DNA of 64,000 nucleotides, taken from positions 1-64,000 of the forward strand of contig NZ_JACEHF010000004.1 in assembly GCF_014180685.1 (NCBI RefSeq). Direction: 5' to 3'. This document shows positions 37,400 to 46,737 of the stretch, piece by piece. The notes under the pieces are model-generated. The model saw only the letters and a list, made by a program, of their open reading frames with translations. It was not told the origin of the DNA and did not search any database. The stretch is from Nocardioides pelophilus (GTDB taxonomy: Bacteria; Actinomycetota; Actinomycetes; Propionibacteriales; Nocardioidaceae). Within the stretch, counting starts at the first letter, position 1. Each line of letters starts with the position of its first letter. Position numbers and translations under genes: made by a program.

Positions 37400-37443
37400 G
37401 ATGGCCCGACACCCGGTGTGGTGGCGGGCCATCGCCCGCATCT
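37400..37443 (+). terminator. Hairpin downstream of acnA
   Basis: GATGGCCCG (37400-37408) pairs with CGGGCCATC (37435-37443); the intervening bases form an inner ACAC/GTGT hairpin. It lies 40 bases after the acnA stop and just before the next gene. Confidence 0.55.
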
Positions 37444-37460
37444 GTTGGAACGATGGCCCC

Positions 37461-38153
37461 ATGCGCTCCTTCGGTACGGCGGCCCTCCTGATCGCCCTGA
37501 CGGTGCTGACCGGCTGCGGCTCGGGCAGCGGCGACGCGGACGACGTGCCGACGATCACGACCCGACCCTCCACCTCGGCGACGAGCGCACCCACGACCGC
37601 GTCCGGCGCGCCGTCGAGCGACGCGTCCGCGACGCCCGGTACGTCGTCGCAGCCGCCGGCCACGGAGACCAGCACGCCTCCGTCACCGCCGGAGACGACC
37701 ATCGCCCCGCCGACGTCCGCGCCGCCACCGGACGAGGCGCGCGGTCCCACGACGTATGCCGACGCGATCGACCGGATCAACGCGGCCGCGACCGCGGGCA
37801 CGACCGTGTCCACGGCTCGGTTCGTCACCCCCGGCGACGACGTCTACTGCCTGCTCGACGACCCGGTCATCGGCCCGACCTGCGAGCTGGGCAACGGGTT
37901 CATCACCGACCCCCGCGTCTGCGGCGCCGACTCCACCGACCGGGTCGGCCGGATCGAGACCTTCAACGGCAGGCCGCGGCCGGTGTGCAACGCCGACACC
38001 ATCCGCGAGCCCGGCGCCGAGGTGGTCCGTCCGGACGCGGCCGTGGTCAGCGGCGACGTCAGCTGCGGGATCGAGCCCTTCGGCGTGACCTGCATCGACC
38101 GTTCGGCCGAGGTCGGGTTCTTCATCGGCAAGGGCGAGTACCACGTCTTCTGA
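37461..38153 (+). CDS. Secreted lipoprotein with Thr/Ser/Pro linker
   Basis: A 230-residue lipoprotein: signal peptide with lipobox LTVLTGC (cysteine near residue 19), a 75-residue Thr/Ser/Pro-rich linker typical of cell-wall-spanning stalks, and a small C-terminal domain with six cysteines (CLLDDP, TCELG, VCGAD, VCNAD, SCGIE, TCID), probably disulfide-bonded. I do not recognise the domain. ATG 37461 precedes the signal peptide directly; the frame is open further upstream through the terminator, which is not believable as coding. Confidence 0.75.
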   Translation: MRSFGTAALLIALTVLTGCGSGSGDADDVPTITTRPSTSATSAPTTASGAPSSDASATPGTSSQPPATETSTPPSPPETTIAPPTSAPPPDEARGPTTYADAIDRINAAATAGTTVSTARFVTPGDDVYCLLDDPVIGPTCELGNGFITDPRVCGADSTDRVGRIETFNGRPRPVCNADTIREPGAEVVRPDAAVVSGDVSCGIEPFGVTCIDRSAEVGFFIGKGEYHVF

Positions 38154-38176
38154 CCCGCGCGACTACGGTGAGCGAC

Positions 38177-38482
38177 ATGCTCGTCGCCTTCAGCATCTCG
38201 CCGTCCGGGGCCGCCGCCGATGAGACCGGCGGCGTGACCGAGGCCGTTGCCGCCGCGGTGCGCGTGGTCCGGGAGTCGGGGCTCCCCAACGAGACCAATG
38301 CGATGTTCACGAACATCGAGGGGGAGTGGGACGAGGTGATGGCCGTCGTCAAGCGGGCCGTCGACGTCGTCGCCGCGGTGTCGCCGCGGGTCGGGCTGGT
38401 CCTCAAGGCCGACATCCGTCCTGGCCACACCGGGCAGCTGACCGCCAAGGTGGAGCGGATCGAACGGGCGCTCGAGGCATGA
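38177..38482 (+). CDS. MTH1187/YqgV-type thiamine-binding protein
   Basis: A 101-residue ferredoxin-like protein (MLVAFSISP at the start, then [28 protein letters not shown], then [12 protein letters not shown]) of the MTH1187/DUF77 family. Structures of relatives bind thiamine or its precursors and suggest a role as a tetrameric binding or regulatory protein. ATG 38177 is 24 bases after the lipoprotein stop. The next gene, 50 bases on, is YjbQ, also linked to thiamine phosphate, so the two may work together. Confidence 0.82.
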   Translation: MLVAFSISPSGAAADETGGVTEAVAAAVRVVRESGLPNETNAMFTNIEGEWDEVMAVVKRAVDVVAAVSPRVGLVLKADIRPGHTGQLTAKVERIERALEA

Positions 38483-38531
38483 CCGACCACGCCGGCAGTG
38501 CCCCGGGCCGCAGCGCCTGATCGGAGGGACC

Positions 38532-38936
38532 ATGGACAGCGAGACCCTCGGCTTCCGCACGGGCGGGGAGGAGCGGGTCCTCGACATCACCCGCGAGTGC
38601 GCGGACTTCGCGTCGGGACGCGGCGACGGGCTGCTGCACGTGTTCGTGCCCCACGCCACCGCGGGGATCGCGATCATCGAGACGGGCGCCGGCAGCGACG
38701 ACGACCTGTTGGCTGCCCTCGGGGACCTGCTCCCCGCGGACGACCGCTGGCAGCATCGCCACGGGTCGCCGGGCCACGGTCGCTCGCACGTGATGCCGGC
38801 ACTGGTCCCGCCGTACGCCTCGGTGCCGGTGCTCGGCGGCCGGCTCGCGCTCGGCACCTGGCAGAGCATCTGCCTGGTCGACCTCAACGTCGACAACGCA
38901 GTCCGCGAGGTGCGGGTGAGCTTCCTCCCGGGCTGA
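38532..38936 (+). CDS. YjbQ/UPF0047 family, secondary thiamine-phosphate synthase-like
   Basis: A 134-residue protein with the YjbQ pattern: LHVFVPHATAGIAIIETG, DLLPADDRWQHRHGSPGHGRSHVMPALVPP and LGTWQSICLVDLNV. The histidines and aspartates match the conserved active-site set of the family; members show weak thiamine-phosphate synthase activity in E. coli tests, although the true role is unsettled. GGAGGG lies eight bases before ATG 38532. It follows the thiamine-binding protein gene in the same direction. Confidence 0.88.
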   Translation: MDSETLGFRTGGEERVLDITRECADFASGRGDGLLHVFVPHATAGIAIIETGAGSDDDLLAALGDLLPADDRWQHRHGSPGHGRSHVMPALVPPYASVPVLGGRLALGTWQSICLVDLNVDNAVREVRVSFLPG

Positions 38937-38959
38937 CCGACGCGTACGCCGGAGCGCGG

Positions 38960-39748
38960 TCAGTCGGGCGCGTAGGCCAGCCCGAGCTCGGCGAGCGACG
39001 CCTCGATCCGGTCGAGCGCGATCGGTCCGACCCCGTGCAGGGCCGCGAGGTCACGGCGACGCCAGTGGCTCGCGGCCTCCAGGGTGTGCACGTCCACGCG
39101 GCGCAGGGCGGCCGTCGCCGGCGCGCCGATCGTCCGCGGCAGCGGCGTGCCCTCCCGGCGGGGGGCGCGTTCGCGGGGTCCGTCCTCGTGGTCGAGCACC
39201 GCCTGCCCCCGCGGTGACAGGCGGTAGCCGATCGCGAGCGACTCGGTCAGCCCTCGCTCCTTGAGCTTGCGGACGTCACGCTTGAAGTCGGGGGTCGGCC
39301 GGCCGACCAGAGCGGCGAGGTCGGGCGCCCGCACCTCGGGGTGGGCGTCGATGAGGCGCAGCGTGGCCCGGGTCCAGGGTTCACTCGGGGAGGCGCGGTC
39401 GAGGCGGTCCAGGCCGGAGAGGACCTCCCCGATCTCGTCGGGGCCGGGCACGGTCTCGCGCAGCGCCTCCCGCGGGTCGGCGCCGGCGTACCTCAGGCCG
39501 ATGCGGTAGACCGGCCGGTCGGCCCTGGCTGCCAGGGCCGCCTTGAGCTCGGTCAGGGACGCAGCGCCGCAGCGGCGGGCGTCGTCGGCGCGCAGCGCGC
39601 CGACGGTCGTCCGGTCGACGCTCACCACCTCGACCAGTCCGACCGCGGTCCGCAGCCGCGACCCGACCCGCACCCGGGGCCGGTCCCACCGTCGGAAGGC
39701 GAGGTCGACCTCGCCCCTGCGGATCGCCTCGAGCTCGGCCGGTCGCAT
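38960..39748 (-). CDS. ASCH/PUA-like domain protein with C-terminal helix-hairpin-helix
   Basis: A 262-residue protein. The N-terminus (MRPAELEAIRRGEVDLAFRRWDRPRVRVGSRL) fits an ASCH domain, a PUA-like fold linked to RNA or modified nucleotides. The middle (APDLAALVGRPTPDFKRDVRKLKERGL) looks like a winged helix, and the end (RRDLAALHGVGPIALDRIEASLAELGL) is a helix-hairpin-helix resembling the RNA polymerase alpha C-terminal domain. The combination suggests a nucleic-acid-binding regulator; the function is unknown. ATG 39748 has GAGG upstream (a GTG six bases further is possible). It is divergent from the Nudix gene, with about 20 bases between starts. Confidence 0.7.
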   Translation of the reverse strand: MRPAELEAIRRGEVDLAFRRWDRPRVRVGSRLRTAVGLVEVVSVDRTTVGALRADDARRCGAASLTELKAALAARADRPVYRIGLRYAGADPREALRETVPGPDEIGEVLSGLDRLDRASPSEPWTRATLRLIDAHPEVRAPDLAALVGRPTPDFKRDVRKLKERGLTESLAIGYRLSPRGQAVLDHEDGPRERAPRREGTPLPRTIGAPATAALRRVDVHTLEAASHWRRRDLAALHGVGPIALDRIEASLAELGLAYAPD

Positions 39749-39768
39749 CAGCACCCTCGGAGGATACG

Positions 39769-40230
39769 GTGATCGGCGTGCGCCACTTCGCCTCGATCCT
39801 GCTCGTCGACCAGCGGGGCTGGGTGCTGCTGCAGGAGCGCGACGAGCACCCGGTGATCGACCCGGGCTGCTGGGGCTTCGTCGGTGGCCACGTCGACCCC
39901 GACGAGGAGCCGGAGACCGCGGCCTACCGCGAGCTGCTGGAGGAGACCGGTCTCCGGGTCGAGCCGCCCGCCCTCGAGCTGTGGCGGGAGGTCTCGATCT
40001 ACCACGCCGCCTACGAGTCCTTCGACGACGTGTTCGTCTACACGGCCGCCAGCACCGCCACCGACGCGGACATCGTCGTGGGGGAGGGGCGCCAGATCGT
40101 CTTCGTCGACCCCGCGACGGTCAGCGAGCTGCCGCTGACCGCGTCGGCGACCCGGATCCTGCCCGAGTTCCTCGCCTCCGACCGCTACCAGACCCTCCGC
40201 GGGCCCGCGATCAGGGCCATCGACCCCTGA
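39769..40230 (+). CDS. Nudix hydrolase, 153 aa
   Basis: A Mg-dependent hydrolase of X-linked nucleoside diphosphates. The Nudix box is complete: G40, E46, R54-E55-L56, E58-E59, G61. The length is normal for MutT-like enzymes. The GTG at 39769 follows CGGAGG. Substrate cannot be told from the sequence; the neighbouring dxs gene starts 18 bases after its stop, so the two may be co-transcribed. Confidence 0.88.
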   Translation: MIGVRHFASILLVDQRGWVLLQERDEHPVIDPGCWGFVGGHVDPDEEPETAAYRELLEETGLRVEPPALELWREVSIYHAAYESFDDVFVYTAASTATDADIVVGEGRQIVFVDPATVSELPLTASATRILPEFLASDRYQTLRGPAIRAIDP

Positions 40231-40248
40231 CGGCCTAAACTCGCACCC

Positions 40249-42174
40249 ATGGGCCTCCTCGACCGGATCACCTCGCCGCGCGACCTGCGTGACCTCTCCG
40301 ACGTCGAGCTGGCCACGCTCGCGAGCGAGATCCGCGACCTGTTGATCCGCACGGTCGCGACGAACACCGGTCACCTCGGGCCCAACCTGGGCGTGGTCGA
40401 GCTGACCCTGGCGATCCACCGGGTCTTCGACAGCCCGCGCGACCGGGTGGTCTTCGACACCGGCCACCAGGCCTACGTGCACAAGCTCGTGACCGGCCGG
40501 GTCGCGGAGTTCGCCACGCTGCGCCGTGAGGGCGGGATGAGCGGCTACCCGAGCCGGGCCGAGTCCGACCACGACATCGTCGAGAACTCCCATGCCTCCA
40601 CCGCGCTCAGCTATGCCGACGGCATCGCGAAGGCCTACGCCATCCGGGGCGAGGACCGCCACGTGGTGGCCGTGATCGGCGACGGCGCGCTGACGGGCGG
40701 CATGGCCTGGGAGGCCCTCAACAACATCGCGATCGCCAAGGACTCGCGCCTGGTGATGGTGGTCAACGACAACGGCCGCTCCTACACGCCGACGATCGGG
40801 GGCCTGGCCAACGCGCTCACCGGGCTGCGCACCAACCCGCGCTACGAGCAGGTGCTCGACCTCGTCAAGAAGCGCGTCAACGCGGTCCCGGCGGTCGGCC
40901 CCACGGCGTACGACGCCCTCCACGCGGTGAAGAAGGGCCTCAAGGACGCGCTCGCCCCGCAGGGCCTGTTCGAGGACCTCGGTCTCAAGTACGTCGGTCC
41001 CGTCGACGGTCACGACCGCCAGGCCATGGAGCACGCCCTCCAGCAGGCGAAGAGGTTCGGCGGGCCGGTGATCGTGCACGCCATCACGCGCAAGGGCTTC
41101 GGCTACGACCCGGCCGAGCGGCACGAGGCCGACCAGTTCCACGCGCCTGGTCCCTTCGACGTGCAGACCGGTGCAGAGAAGCCGAAGGGCCCGATCTGGA
41201 CCGACCACTTCGCCGACCACATCGTGCGGATCGGCGGCCGGCGCCCCGACGTCGTCGCGATCACGGCCGCGATGATGCACCCCGTCGGTCTCGACAAGTT
41301 CCAGACCCGCTTCCCCGAGCGCACCTTCGACGTCGGCATCGCCGAGCAGCACGCCGCGACCTCGGCCGCCGGGCTGGCGCTCGGCGGCCTGCACCCGGTC
41401 TTCGCGGTCTACGCGACGTTCCTCAACCGGGCCTTCGACCAGGTGCTGATGGACGTCGCGCTCCACAAGTGCGGCGTGACCTTCGTGCTCGACCGTTCGG
41501 GCGTGACCGGTGACGACGGCGCCAGCCACAACGGCATGTGGGACATGTCGATCCTCCAGGTCGTGCCCGGGCTCCGTCTTGCCGCGCCCCGCGACGTCAC
41601 CCGGATGCGCGAGCTGCTCGACGAAGCGGTCGAGGTCGCGGACGCCCCGACGGTCGTGCGCTTCCCGAAGGGCCCCCCGCCGCCCGATCTCGAGGCGATC
41701 GACACCGTCAACGGCCTCGACGTGCTCGTCCGCGACGGCGAGCGCGACGTGCTCGTCGTCGCCGTCGGCTCGATGGCCGGCACCGGGGTCGACGTGGCCG
41801 AGCGGCTGACCGCGCAGGGGATCGGCGTCACGGTCGTCGACCCGCGTTGGGTCAAGCCGGTCAACCCGGCGCTGGTCGAGCTCGCCTCCCACCACCGGCT
41901 GGTCGTGACGATCGAGGACAACGGCGTCATCGGCGGCGTCGGCGCCGTGCTCCTCCAGACCCTCGCCGCGGCCGGCATCGACACCCCGGTGCGGCTGCAC
42001 GGCATCCCCCAGGAGTTCCTGGACCACGCCAAGCGGGCCGTCATCCTCGAGCGGGTCGGACTCTCGGCGCAGTCGATCGCGCTCGACATCGTGCACGAGA
42101 TGGCCAGGATCGGCACCGACGACGCAGCCACGGCGGACGACCGGGCGCTCCTCGATGCCGACAGGAAGCACTGA
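40249..42174 (+). CDS. dxs: 1-deoxy-D-xylulose-5-phosphate synthase
   Basis: The first enzyme of the MEP isoprenoid pathway, a thiamine-diphosphate transketolase-like protein that joins pyruvate and glyceraldehyde 3-phosphate. At 641 residues it is of normal length. Seen: the TPP/Mg motif [16 protein letters not shown] near residue 145, [25 protein letters not shown] near residue 363 and [18 protein letters not shown]. The catalytic histidine region near the N-terminus ([14 protein letters not shown]) is intact. The downstream lipoprotein gene overlaps its 3' end by 20 bases. Confidence 0.97.
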   Translation: MGLLDRITSPRDLRDLSDVELATLASEIRDLLIRTVATNTGHLGPNLGVVELTLAIHRVFDSPRDRVVFDTGHQAYVHKLVTGRVAEFATLRREGGMSGYPSRAESDHDIVENSHASTALSYADGIAKAYAIRGEDRHVVAVIGDGALTGGMAWEALNNIAIAKDSRLVMVVNDNGRSYTPTIGGLANALTGLRTNPRYEQVLDLVKKRVNAVPAVGPTAYDALHAVKKGLKDALAPQGLFEDLGLKYVGPVDGHDRQAMEHALQQAKRFGGPVIVHAITRKGFGYDPAERHEADQFHAPGPFDVQTGAEKPKGPIWTDHFADHIVRIGGRRPDVVAITAAMMHPVGLDKFQTRFPERTFDVGIAEQHAATSAAGLALGGLHPVFAVYATFLNRAFDQVLMDVALHKCGVTFVLDRSGVTGDDGASHNGMWDMSILQVVPGLRLAAPRDVTRMRELLDEAVEVADAPTVVRFPKGPPPPDLEAIDTVNGLDVLVRDGERDVLVVAVGSMAGTGVDVAERLTAQGIGVTVVDPRWVKPVNPALVELASHHRLVVTIEDNGVIGGVGAVLLQTLAAAGIDTPVRLHGIPQEFLDHAKRAVILERVGLSAQSIALDIVHEMARIGTDDAATADDRALLDADRKH

Positions 42175-43447
42175 CGTCCACGGGAGCCGGCTCCGGATCG
42201 TCTCCGCGCTGCTGACCGCTCTCGTCGCGACCACGCTCGCCGCCTGCGGCGGCGACGACCCGCCCGTCAGCACCGACGACCCGGAGGCCGACGTCGCCGA
42301 CGCTGTCCAGCGCACGCTGCGCCAGCGCGCCCGCGCGATCGTCGAGCGGGACCCGGTGCGGTTCGAGGGCACGCTCGCGCCGCGCGACGGGGGCTTCGTC
42401 GCCGAGCAGCAGCGCTACCTCGACAACCTCGGCCAGCTGCCGCTCGGGGTCGTGCGCATCGACCTGGTCGAGGACTCGCTCGAGCAGGACGGCGAGGGCT
42501 ACTGGGGCGTGGTCCGGGTCCGCCTCGAGCTCCAGGGGTACGACGCCGCGCCCGTCATGACCTCCGACCGGTGGCGCTTCGCGCCCTCCCGCAACGAGCG
42601 TCGCTACCTGATCTCCTCGACCACCGACGCCGGCTGGGAGGCCGAGCACGGACCGCAGCCGCAGCCGTGGGACCTCGGCGACATCGAGGTGCGCGAGGGC
42701 CCGGGTGTGCTGGGCATCTTCGACGCGACGACGGTGGCGAACGCGGACGTCGTGATCAGCGCCGTCTCGGAGGCCCGCTTCGAGGTCAAGGGCATCGTCC
42801 CCGACAGCCCCGCCGGCCCCGACAACCGCGCCGGCCGCGCCGAGCCGGACGGTGTCGTCGTCTACACGCTCGCCGACCCGGCGTTCCTCGAGCACCTCGA
42901 GGGCCTGCCGGTGAGCGACCCCGACCTCCTGGACGGCGCAACCGTCCAGGTGCCGCGCAACGCGACGGACGTCGACGGGCCGGTGGCGTCGTACCGGGTC
43001 CTGCTCAGCCCGCACGTCCTCGACCAGGGCAGCGAGGTCCTCGACCGGCTGGTCCGCCACGAGCTCACCCACGTCGTGCTCGGCGACCGTGGCCGGGAGG
43101 CGCCGCTGTGGCTCACCGAGGGCATCGCCGAGTACGTCTCGGTGCGTCCGATCGCCCCGGCCGAGCGGCGGCTGCAGACCGGCGCGCTCGACCTGGTCGC
43201 GGCCGGCGTCAACGACGTGCCGTCCGACGACGACTTCGCCGGCAGCGACGCCGAGGGCTGGTACGCCGTCGCGTGGTGGGTGTGCGAGTACGTCGCGGCG
43301 ACCTACGGCGAGCCGGTCCTGTGGGCGCTCGTCGACGGGCTCGCGAGCGGCACCGACGTGCAGTCGGTCGTCTTCGAGCAGCTGGGGATCACGACCTCCG
43401 AGCTGGTCGAGGCGGGCATCGGCCTGATGCGCCGCACCTACGGGTGA
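42155..43447 (+). CDS. Lipoprotein with HExxH metallopeptidase domain
   Basis: A 430-residue exported lipoprotein: signal peptide with lipobox [10 protein letters not shown] (cysteine near residue 31), a beta-rich region to about residue 260, then a zinc-protease-like domain with HELTH at residues 302-306 and the downstream glutamate in [10 protein letters not shown], as in gluzincin/peptidase MA-like proteins. It would act outside the membrane on the cell wall or proteins; the substrate is unknown. The ATG at 42155 lies inside dxs, a 20-base overlap consistent with coupling. Tandem CCAGCCAACCG copies follow the gene at about 43457-43480. Confidence 0.8.
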   Translation: MPTGSTDVHGSRLRIVSALLTALVATTLAACGGDDPPVSTDDPEADVADAVQRTLRQRARAIVERDPVRFEGTLAPRDGGFVAEQQRYLDNLGQLPLGVVRIDLVEDSLEQDGEGYWGVVRVRLELQGYDAAPVMTSDRWRFAPSRNERRYLISSTTDAGWEAEHGPQPQPWDLGDIEVREGPGVLGIFDATTVANADVVISAVSEARFEVKGIVPDSPAGPDNRAGRAEPDGVVVYTLADPAFLEHLEGLPVSDPDLLDGATVQVPRNATDVDGPVASYRVLLSPHVLDQGSEVLDRLVRHELTHVVLGDRGREAPLWLTEGIAEYVSVRPIAPAERRLQTGALDLVAAGVNDVPSDDDFAGSDAEGWYAVAWWVCEYVAATYGEPVLWALVDGLASGTDVQSVVFEQLGITTSELVEAGIGLMRRTYG

Positions 43448-43526
43448 GCGGGCCCAGCCAACCGCCCAGCCAACCGCACAGCCACCGCACAGGCCACCCG
43501 CACCGACCGGTCAGTATCGTTCACCT

Positions 43527-44465
43527 GTGACCTCGACTCCGCGCCTCGTCCACATCGTCGACGACGTGCCGGAGCTCGCCGGGGTCGACGAGCTGCGCAT
43601 GCTCGTGGCGCTCGACGGCTTCCTCGACGCCGGCAACGCCGGTGCGACCGCGTGCCGTCACCTGGTGGGCGCTGCCGACGGTGGCGGCACGGTCGTCGCG
43701 ACGTTCGACGTCGACCAGCTGCACGACTACCGGGCCCGACGGCCTCCGATGTCCTTCGTGCGCGATCACTACGAGGGCTACGACGCCCCCCGGCTGGTCG
43801 TGCGGCTGCTGCGCGACACGGGTGGCTCGCCGTACCTCCTGCTGCACGGGCCGGAGCCGGACATCCGCTGGGAGGCGTTCTGCCGGGCGGTGCTCGAGGT
43901 CATCGAGCGGTTCTCGGTGGTGCTGGTCGTCGGCATGGGGTCGGTGCCGATGGCGGTGCCGCACACCCGGCCGATCGCGATCACCCATCACGCCAACAAC
44001 GCCGACCTGCTCACCGCCACCAGCCCCTGGCAGGGCGAGCTGCGGATCCCCAGCAGCGCGCAGGCGCTCCTGGAGGTGCGGCTGGGGGAGTGGGGCCACG
44101 ACGCGCTCGGGTTCGTCGCCCACGTCCCGCACTATCTCGCCCAGCTCGACTTCCCGCGCGCGTCGCTCACGCTGCTGGAGCAGGTCGAGCTCGCCGCGCG
44201 GTTGACGATCGACCTGTCCGACCTCGCCGCGGAGGCGGAGGAGCGCGAGGACGAGATCGCCCGCTACCTCGCCGCCAACAACGAGGTCGGCGAGGTCGTC
44301 GCTGCGCTCGAGCAGCAGTACGACGCGTTCGCGCGCGCCGAGGAGAGCGGCTCCAGCCTGCTCGCCGAGGACCGGCCGCTCCCGACCGGCGAGGAGATCG
44401 GGCAGCAGTTCGAGCAGTTCCTGGCCGGCCTGGAACGGCCGGACGAGACCGGAGGTGGCGCATGA
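43527..44465 (+). CDS. PAC2-family protein
   Basis: A 312-residue protein related to proteasome assembly chaperone 2 and to actinobacterial PAC2 proteins (for example Rv2125). Seen: LVALDGFLDAGNAGATACRHL near residue 28, YLLLHGPEPDIRWEAFCRAV near residue 110, GMGSVPMAVPHTRP near residue 140 and an acidic coiled C-terminal part (LAAEAEEREDEIARYLA). The bacterial function is unknown; a role with ATP-grasp partners or the proteasome system has been proposed. GTG 43527 is used. The stop overlaps the thioesterase start by four bases. Confidence 0.88.
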   Translation: MTSTPRLVHIVDDVPELAGVDELRMLVALDGFLDAGNAGATACRHLVGAADGGGTVVATFDVDQLHDYRARRPPMSFVRDHYEGYDAPRLVVRLLRDTGGSPYLLLHGPEPDIRWEAFCRAVLEVIERFSVVLVVGMGSVPMAVPHTRPIAITHHANNADLLTATSPWQGELRIPSSAQALLEVRLGEWGHDALGFVAHVPHYLAQLDFPRASLTLLEQVELAARLTIDLSDLAAEAEEREDEIARYLAANNEVGEVVAALEQQYDAFARAEESGSSLLAEDRPLPTGEEIGQQFEQFLAGLERPDETGGGA

Positions 44466-45346
44466 CGGAGCAGGTGGAGACCGGACACCCGGACGAGATG
44501 GCGGACGCGACCCGTCAGCTGGTGTCGCTGCTGGACCTCGAGCAGCTCGACACCGACCTGTTCCGCGGCCGGCAGCCCGAGTCGGTGCGGCAACGCGTCT
44601 ACGGCGGCCAGGTCGCCGCGCAGGCCCTGATCGCGGCCACCCGCTCGGTCGGCCCGGACTTCCACGTGCACTCGCTGCACTCGTACTTCCTGCTGCCGGG
44701 CGACTACAACGTCCCGATCATCTACGACGTCGAGCGGATCCGGGACGGCAAGTCGTTCGCCACCCGACGGGTGCTGGCCCGCCAGCACGGCCGCCCGATC
44801 TACTACCAGTCGCTCAACTTCCAGCGTGCCGAGGACGGCTTCGAGCACCAGGACGTGATGCCGGAGGTCAAGGGGCCCGACGAGGGCATGAACCTGATCG
44901 ATCTCATGCAGGACCGCGGCTCCGACGACGGGCTGAGCAAGGAGTGGGCGGCCCTCGACGTGCGCTGGCTCGGCAACAGCCAGTACGGCCTCGAGCCGGA
45001 CCCGATGCACCCGTCGAAGACCCAGCTGTGGATCCGCATCGACGGGCGGCTCTCCGACGACCCGCTCGAGCACCTCGCGACCTTCACCTACGCCAGCGAC
45101 GTGTCGCTGCTGGGCGCGGCGCTGGCGGCCCACGAGGCCGACCCGACCAAGGTGCAGATGGCGTCCCTCGACCACACGATCTGGTTCCACCGACCGTTCC
45201 GGGCCGACGAGTGGTGGCTCTACGACCAGTGGTCGCCGTCGGCGGGCGGCGCCCGCGGGCTCTCCCTCGGCCGGGTGTTCACGCAGGACGGGACCCTGGT
45301 CGCGACCACTGCCCAGGAGGGCCTGATCCGCCCCCGCACCCGGTGA
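44462..45346 (+). CDS. tesB: Acyl-CoA thioesterase II
   Basis: A double-hotdog thioesterase of 294 residues that hydrolyses medium- and long-chain acyl-CoA. Seen: FRGRQPESVRQRVYGGQVAAQAL near residue 37, HVHSLHSYFLLPGD near residue 67, the catalytic aspartate region LDHTIWFHRPFRADEW near residue 237 and the glutamine-containing LVATTAQEGLIR at the end. It is within a GTGA/ATGA-coupled trio with the PAC2 gene upstream and a methyltransferase gene downstream, which is an unusual pairing of functions. Confidence 0.92.
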   Translation: MTEQVETGHPDEMADATRQLVSLLDLEQLDTDLFRGRQPESVRQRVYGGQVAAQALIAATRSVGPDFHVHSLHSYFLLPGDYNVPIIYDVERIRDGKSFATRRVLARQHGRPIYYQSLNFQRAEDGFEHQDVMPEVKGPDEGMNLIDLMQDRGSDDGLSKEWAALDVRWLGNSQYGLEPDPMHPSKTQLWIRIDGRLSDDPLEHLATFTYASDVSLLGAALAAHEADPTKVQMASLDHTIWFHRPFRADEWWLYDQWSPSAGGARGLSLGRVFTQDGTLVATTAQEGLIRPRTR

Positions 45347-46710
45347 CCGGACAGCTCGAGGCCGGCCGCGCTGCCGTCAAGCGGGGAGACCTCGACGAAG
45401 CCAGGCTGCTGCTCGGCCCGTTGGTCGCGGAGTCGCCCGCCGGTCCCGCCTCGATCGTCCTGGCCCGGCTGGAGCTCGACGCGGAGCGGCCGGAGGTCGC
45501 CGTACCGATCCTCGACGGCTTCCTCGCGGTCCGCTCCGACCACGGCCTCGCGTCCCTGATGCGGGCCCGCGCCCACCTGGCGACCGGCGACCTCGCCGGC
45601 GCGCGCGACGACGCCACGAGGGCCGGCGAGCTCCTGGAGGACCGCAGCTCTGCGGAGCGGGTGCTGGCGAAGGTCGAGGCCGCCGAGGACGCACGCCGGG
45701 TGGCGGCGCTGGTGGAGCGGGCGGCGCCGCTCATCGGCGTCATCGACGCCGGCCACGTCGAGGCCCGCTCGACGGGACCCAGCCAGGAGATGCGCGACGC
45801 GGCCCGCGAGCTCGCCGGTCTGCCGCTCGAGGGCGACTGGACCACGGACCCGAACCTCAGCAAGATCGCCTTCTTCGTGCACGCCGCCGACCCCGAGGAG
45901 GCACTGCGCAGCTACGACGCCCACCTGGTCGAGGTGTCCGCGGAGTTCGGCTACATCACCTGGCCGCGACGCATCCAGGAGCACGTGCGCGGCCGGCGGG
46001 TCATCGACGTCGGATGCGGGTTCGGAGGCTTCGGGGTGGGCTTCCTCGTCGCGGGCGCGTCGTCGTACGTCGGACTCGATCCCGCGATGAACATGGACTC
46101 CTCGGCTGCGCGGAACAAGCGCCTCCGGCAGCGGGCCGACATGGGCATCACCCCTCGGCAGATCGCCGACGACCTGCCGGCGATCCACCTCGTGCGCGGC
46201 AAGTCCGAGGACCTGGCCTTCGACGAGCAGTTCGACACGATCTCCCTGCACAACGTGACCGAGCACCTCGCCGAGCCGGACCTGGTCTTCGCCGGGCTGG
46301 TCCCGCTCTGCCACGCGGACACCGCCGTGGTCTTCCACCACCACAACTACTACTGCTGGAACGGTCACCACGACCCGCCGGTCCAGCCTGCCCAGCTCGA
46401 CCTGTCGTCGCCGGCCCACACGGCGGTCTACGACTGGCGGCACATCGACCTGCTGCCGGACCTGCCGCCCGGCCACCGCTACCTCACCGGGCTGAACCGG
46501 ATCCGGCTCGACGAGCTCCGCGCCATCACCGAGCGGTACTTCGACATCGAGCGCTGGGACGAGATCCCGTCGTCGGCAGCGACGCTCGACCGATTCACGC
46601 CCGAGATCCTCGACCGGGTGCGACGCACGATCCCGGACCTGACCGAGCGCGACCTGGTGGTCCACGCCGTGCTGGCGGTGGCGCGGCCGAAGCGACCGCG
46701 GGAGGCGTGA
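45343..46710 (+). CDS. SAM-dependent methyltransferase with TPR-like N-terminal region
   Basis: A 455-residue protein. Residues 1-110 form Ala/Leu-rich helical repeats (GDLDEARLLLGPLV, GDLAGARDDATRAGELL) like tetratricopeptides. The C-terminal two thirds carry a class I methyltransferase with motif I VIDVGCGFGGFGVGF near residue 220 and VGLDP thereafter, plus ISLHNVTEHLAEPDLV. An unusual HHHNYYCWNGHH segment near residue 344 could bind metal. GTG 45343 overlaps the tesB stop. It precedes, and converges with, the sugar operon; its target may be a glycan or lipid of that region, but this is inference. Confidence 0.8.
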   Translation: MTGQLEAGRAAVKRGDLDEARLLLGPLVAESPAGPASIVLARLELDAERPEVAVPILDGFLAVRSDHGLASLMRARAHLATGDLAGARDDATRAGELLEDRSSAERVLAKVEAAEDARRVAALVERAAPLIGVIDAGHVEARSTGPSQEMRDAARELAGLPLEGDWTTDPNLSKIAFFVHAADPEEALRSYDAHLVEVSAEFGYITWPRRIQEHVRGRRVIDVGCGFGGFGVGFLVAGASSYVGLDPAMNMDSSAARNKRLRQRADMGITPRQIADDLPAIHLVRGKSEDLAFDEQFDTISLHNVTEHLAEPDLVFAGLVPLCHADTAVVFHHHNYYCWNGHHDPPVQPAQLDLSSPAHTAVYDWRHIDLLPDLPPGHRYLTGLNRIRLDELRAITERYFDIERWDEIPSSAATLDRFTPEILDRVRRTIPDLTERDLVVHAVLAVARPKRPREA

Positions 46711-46737
46711 CGGTGCGGGTGAGCTAGAGCGGGGCCC

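Noticed and set aside
39748-42372. Open frame of 874 codons on the minus strand across dxs
   Set aside because: Antisense shadow of dxs and the Nudix gene with no ribosome site or recognisable motif.
43450-43500. Short CCAGCCAACCG repeats after the metalloprotease gene
   Set aside because: Only two or three imperfect copies, most likely slippage in low-complexity spacer.
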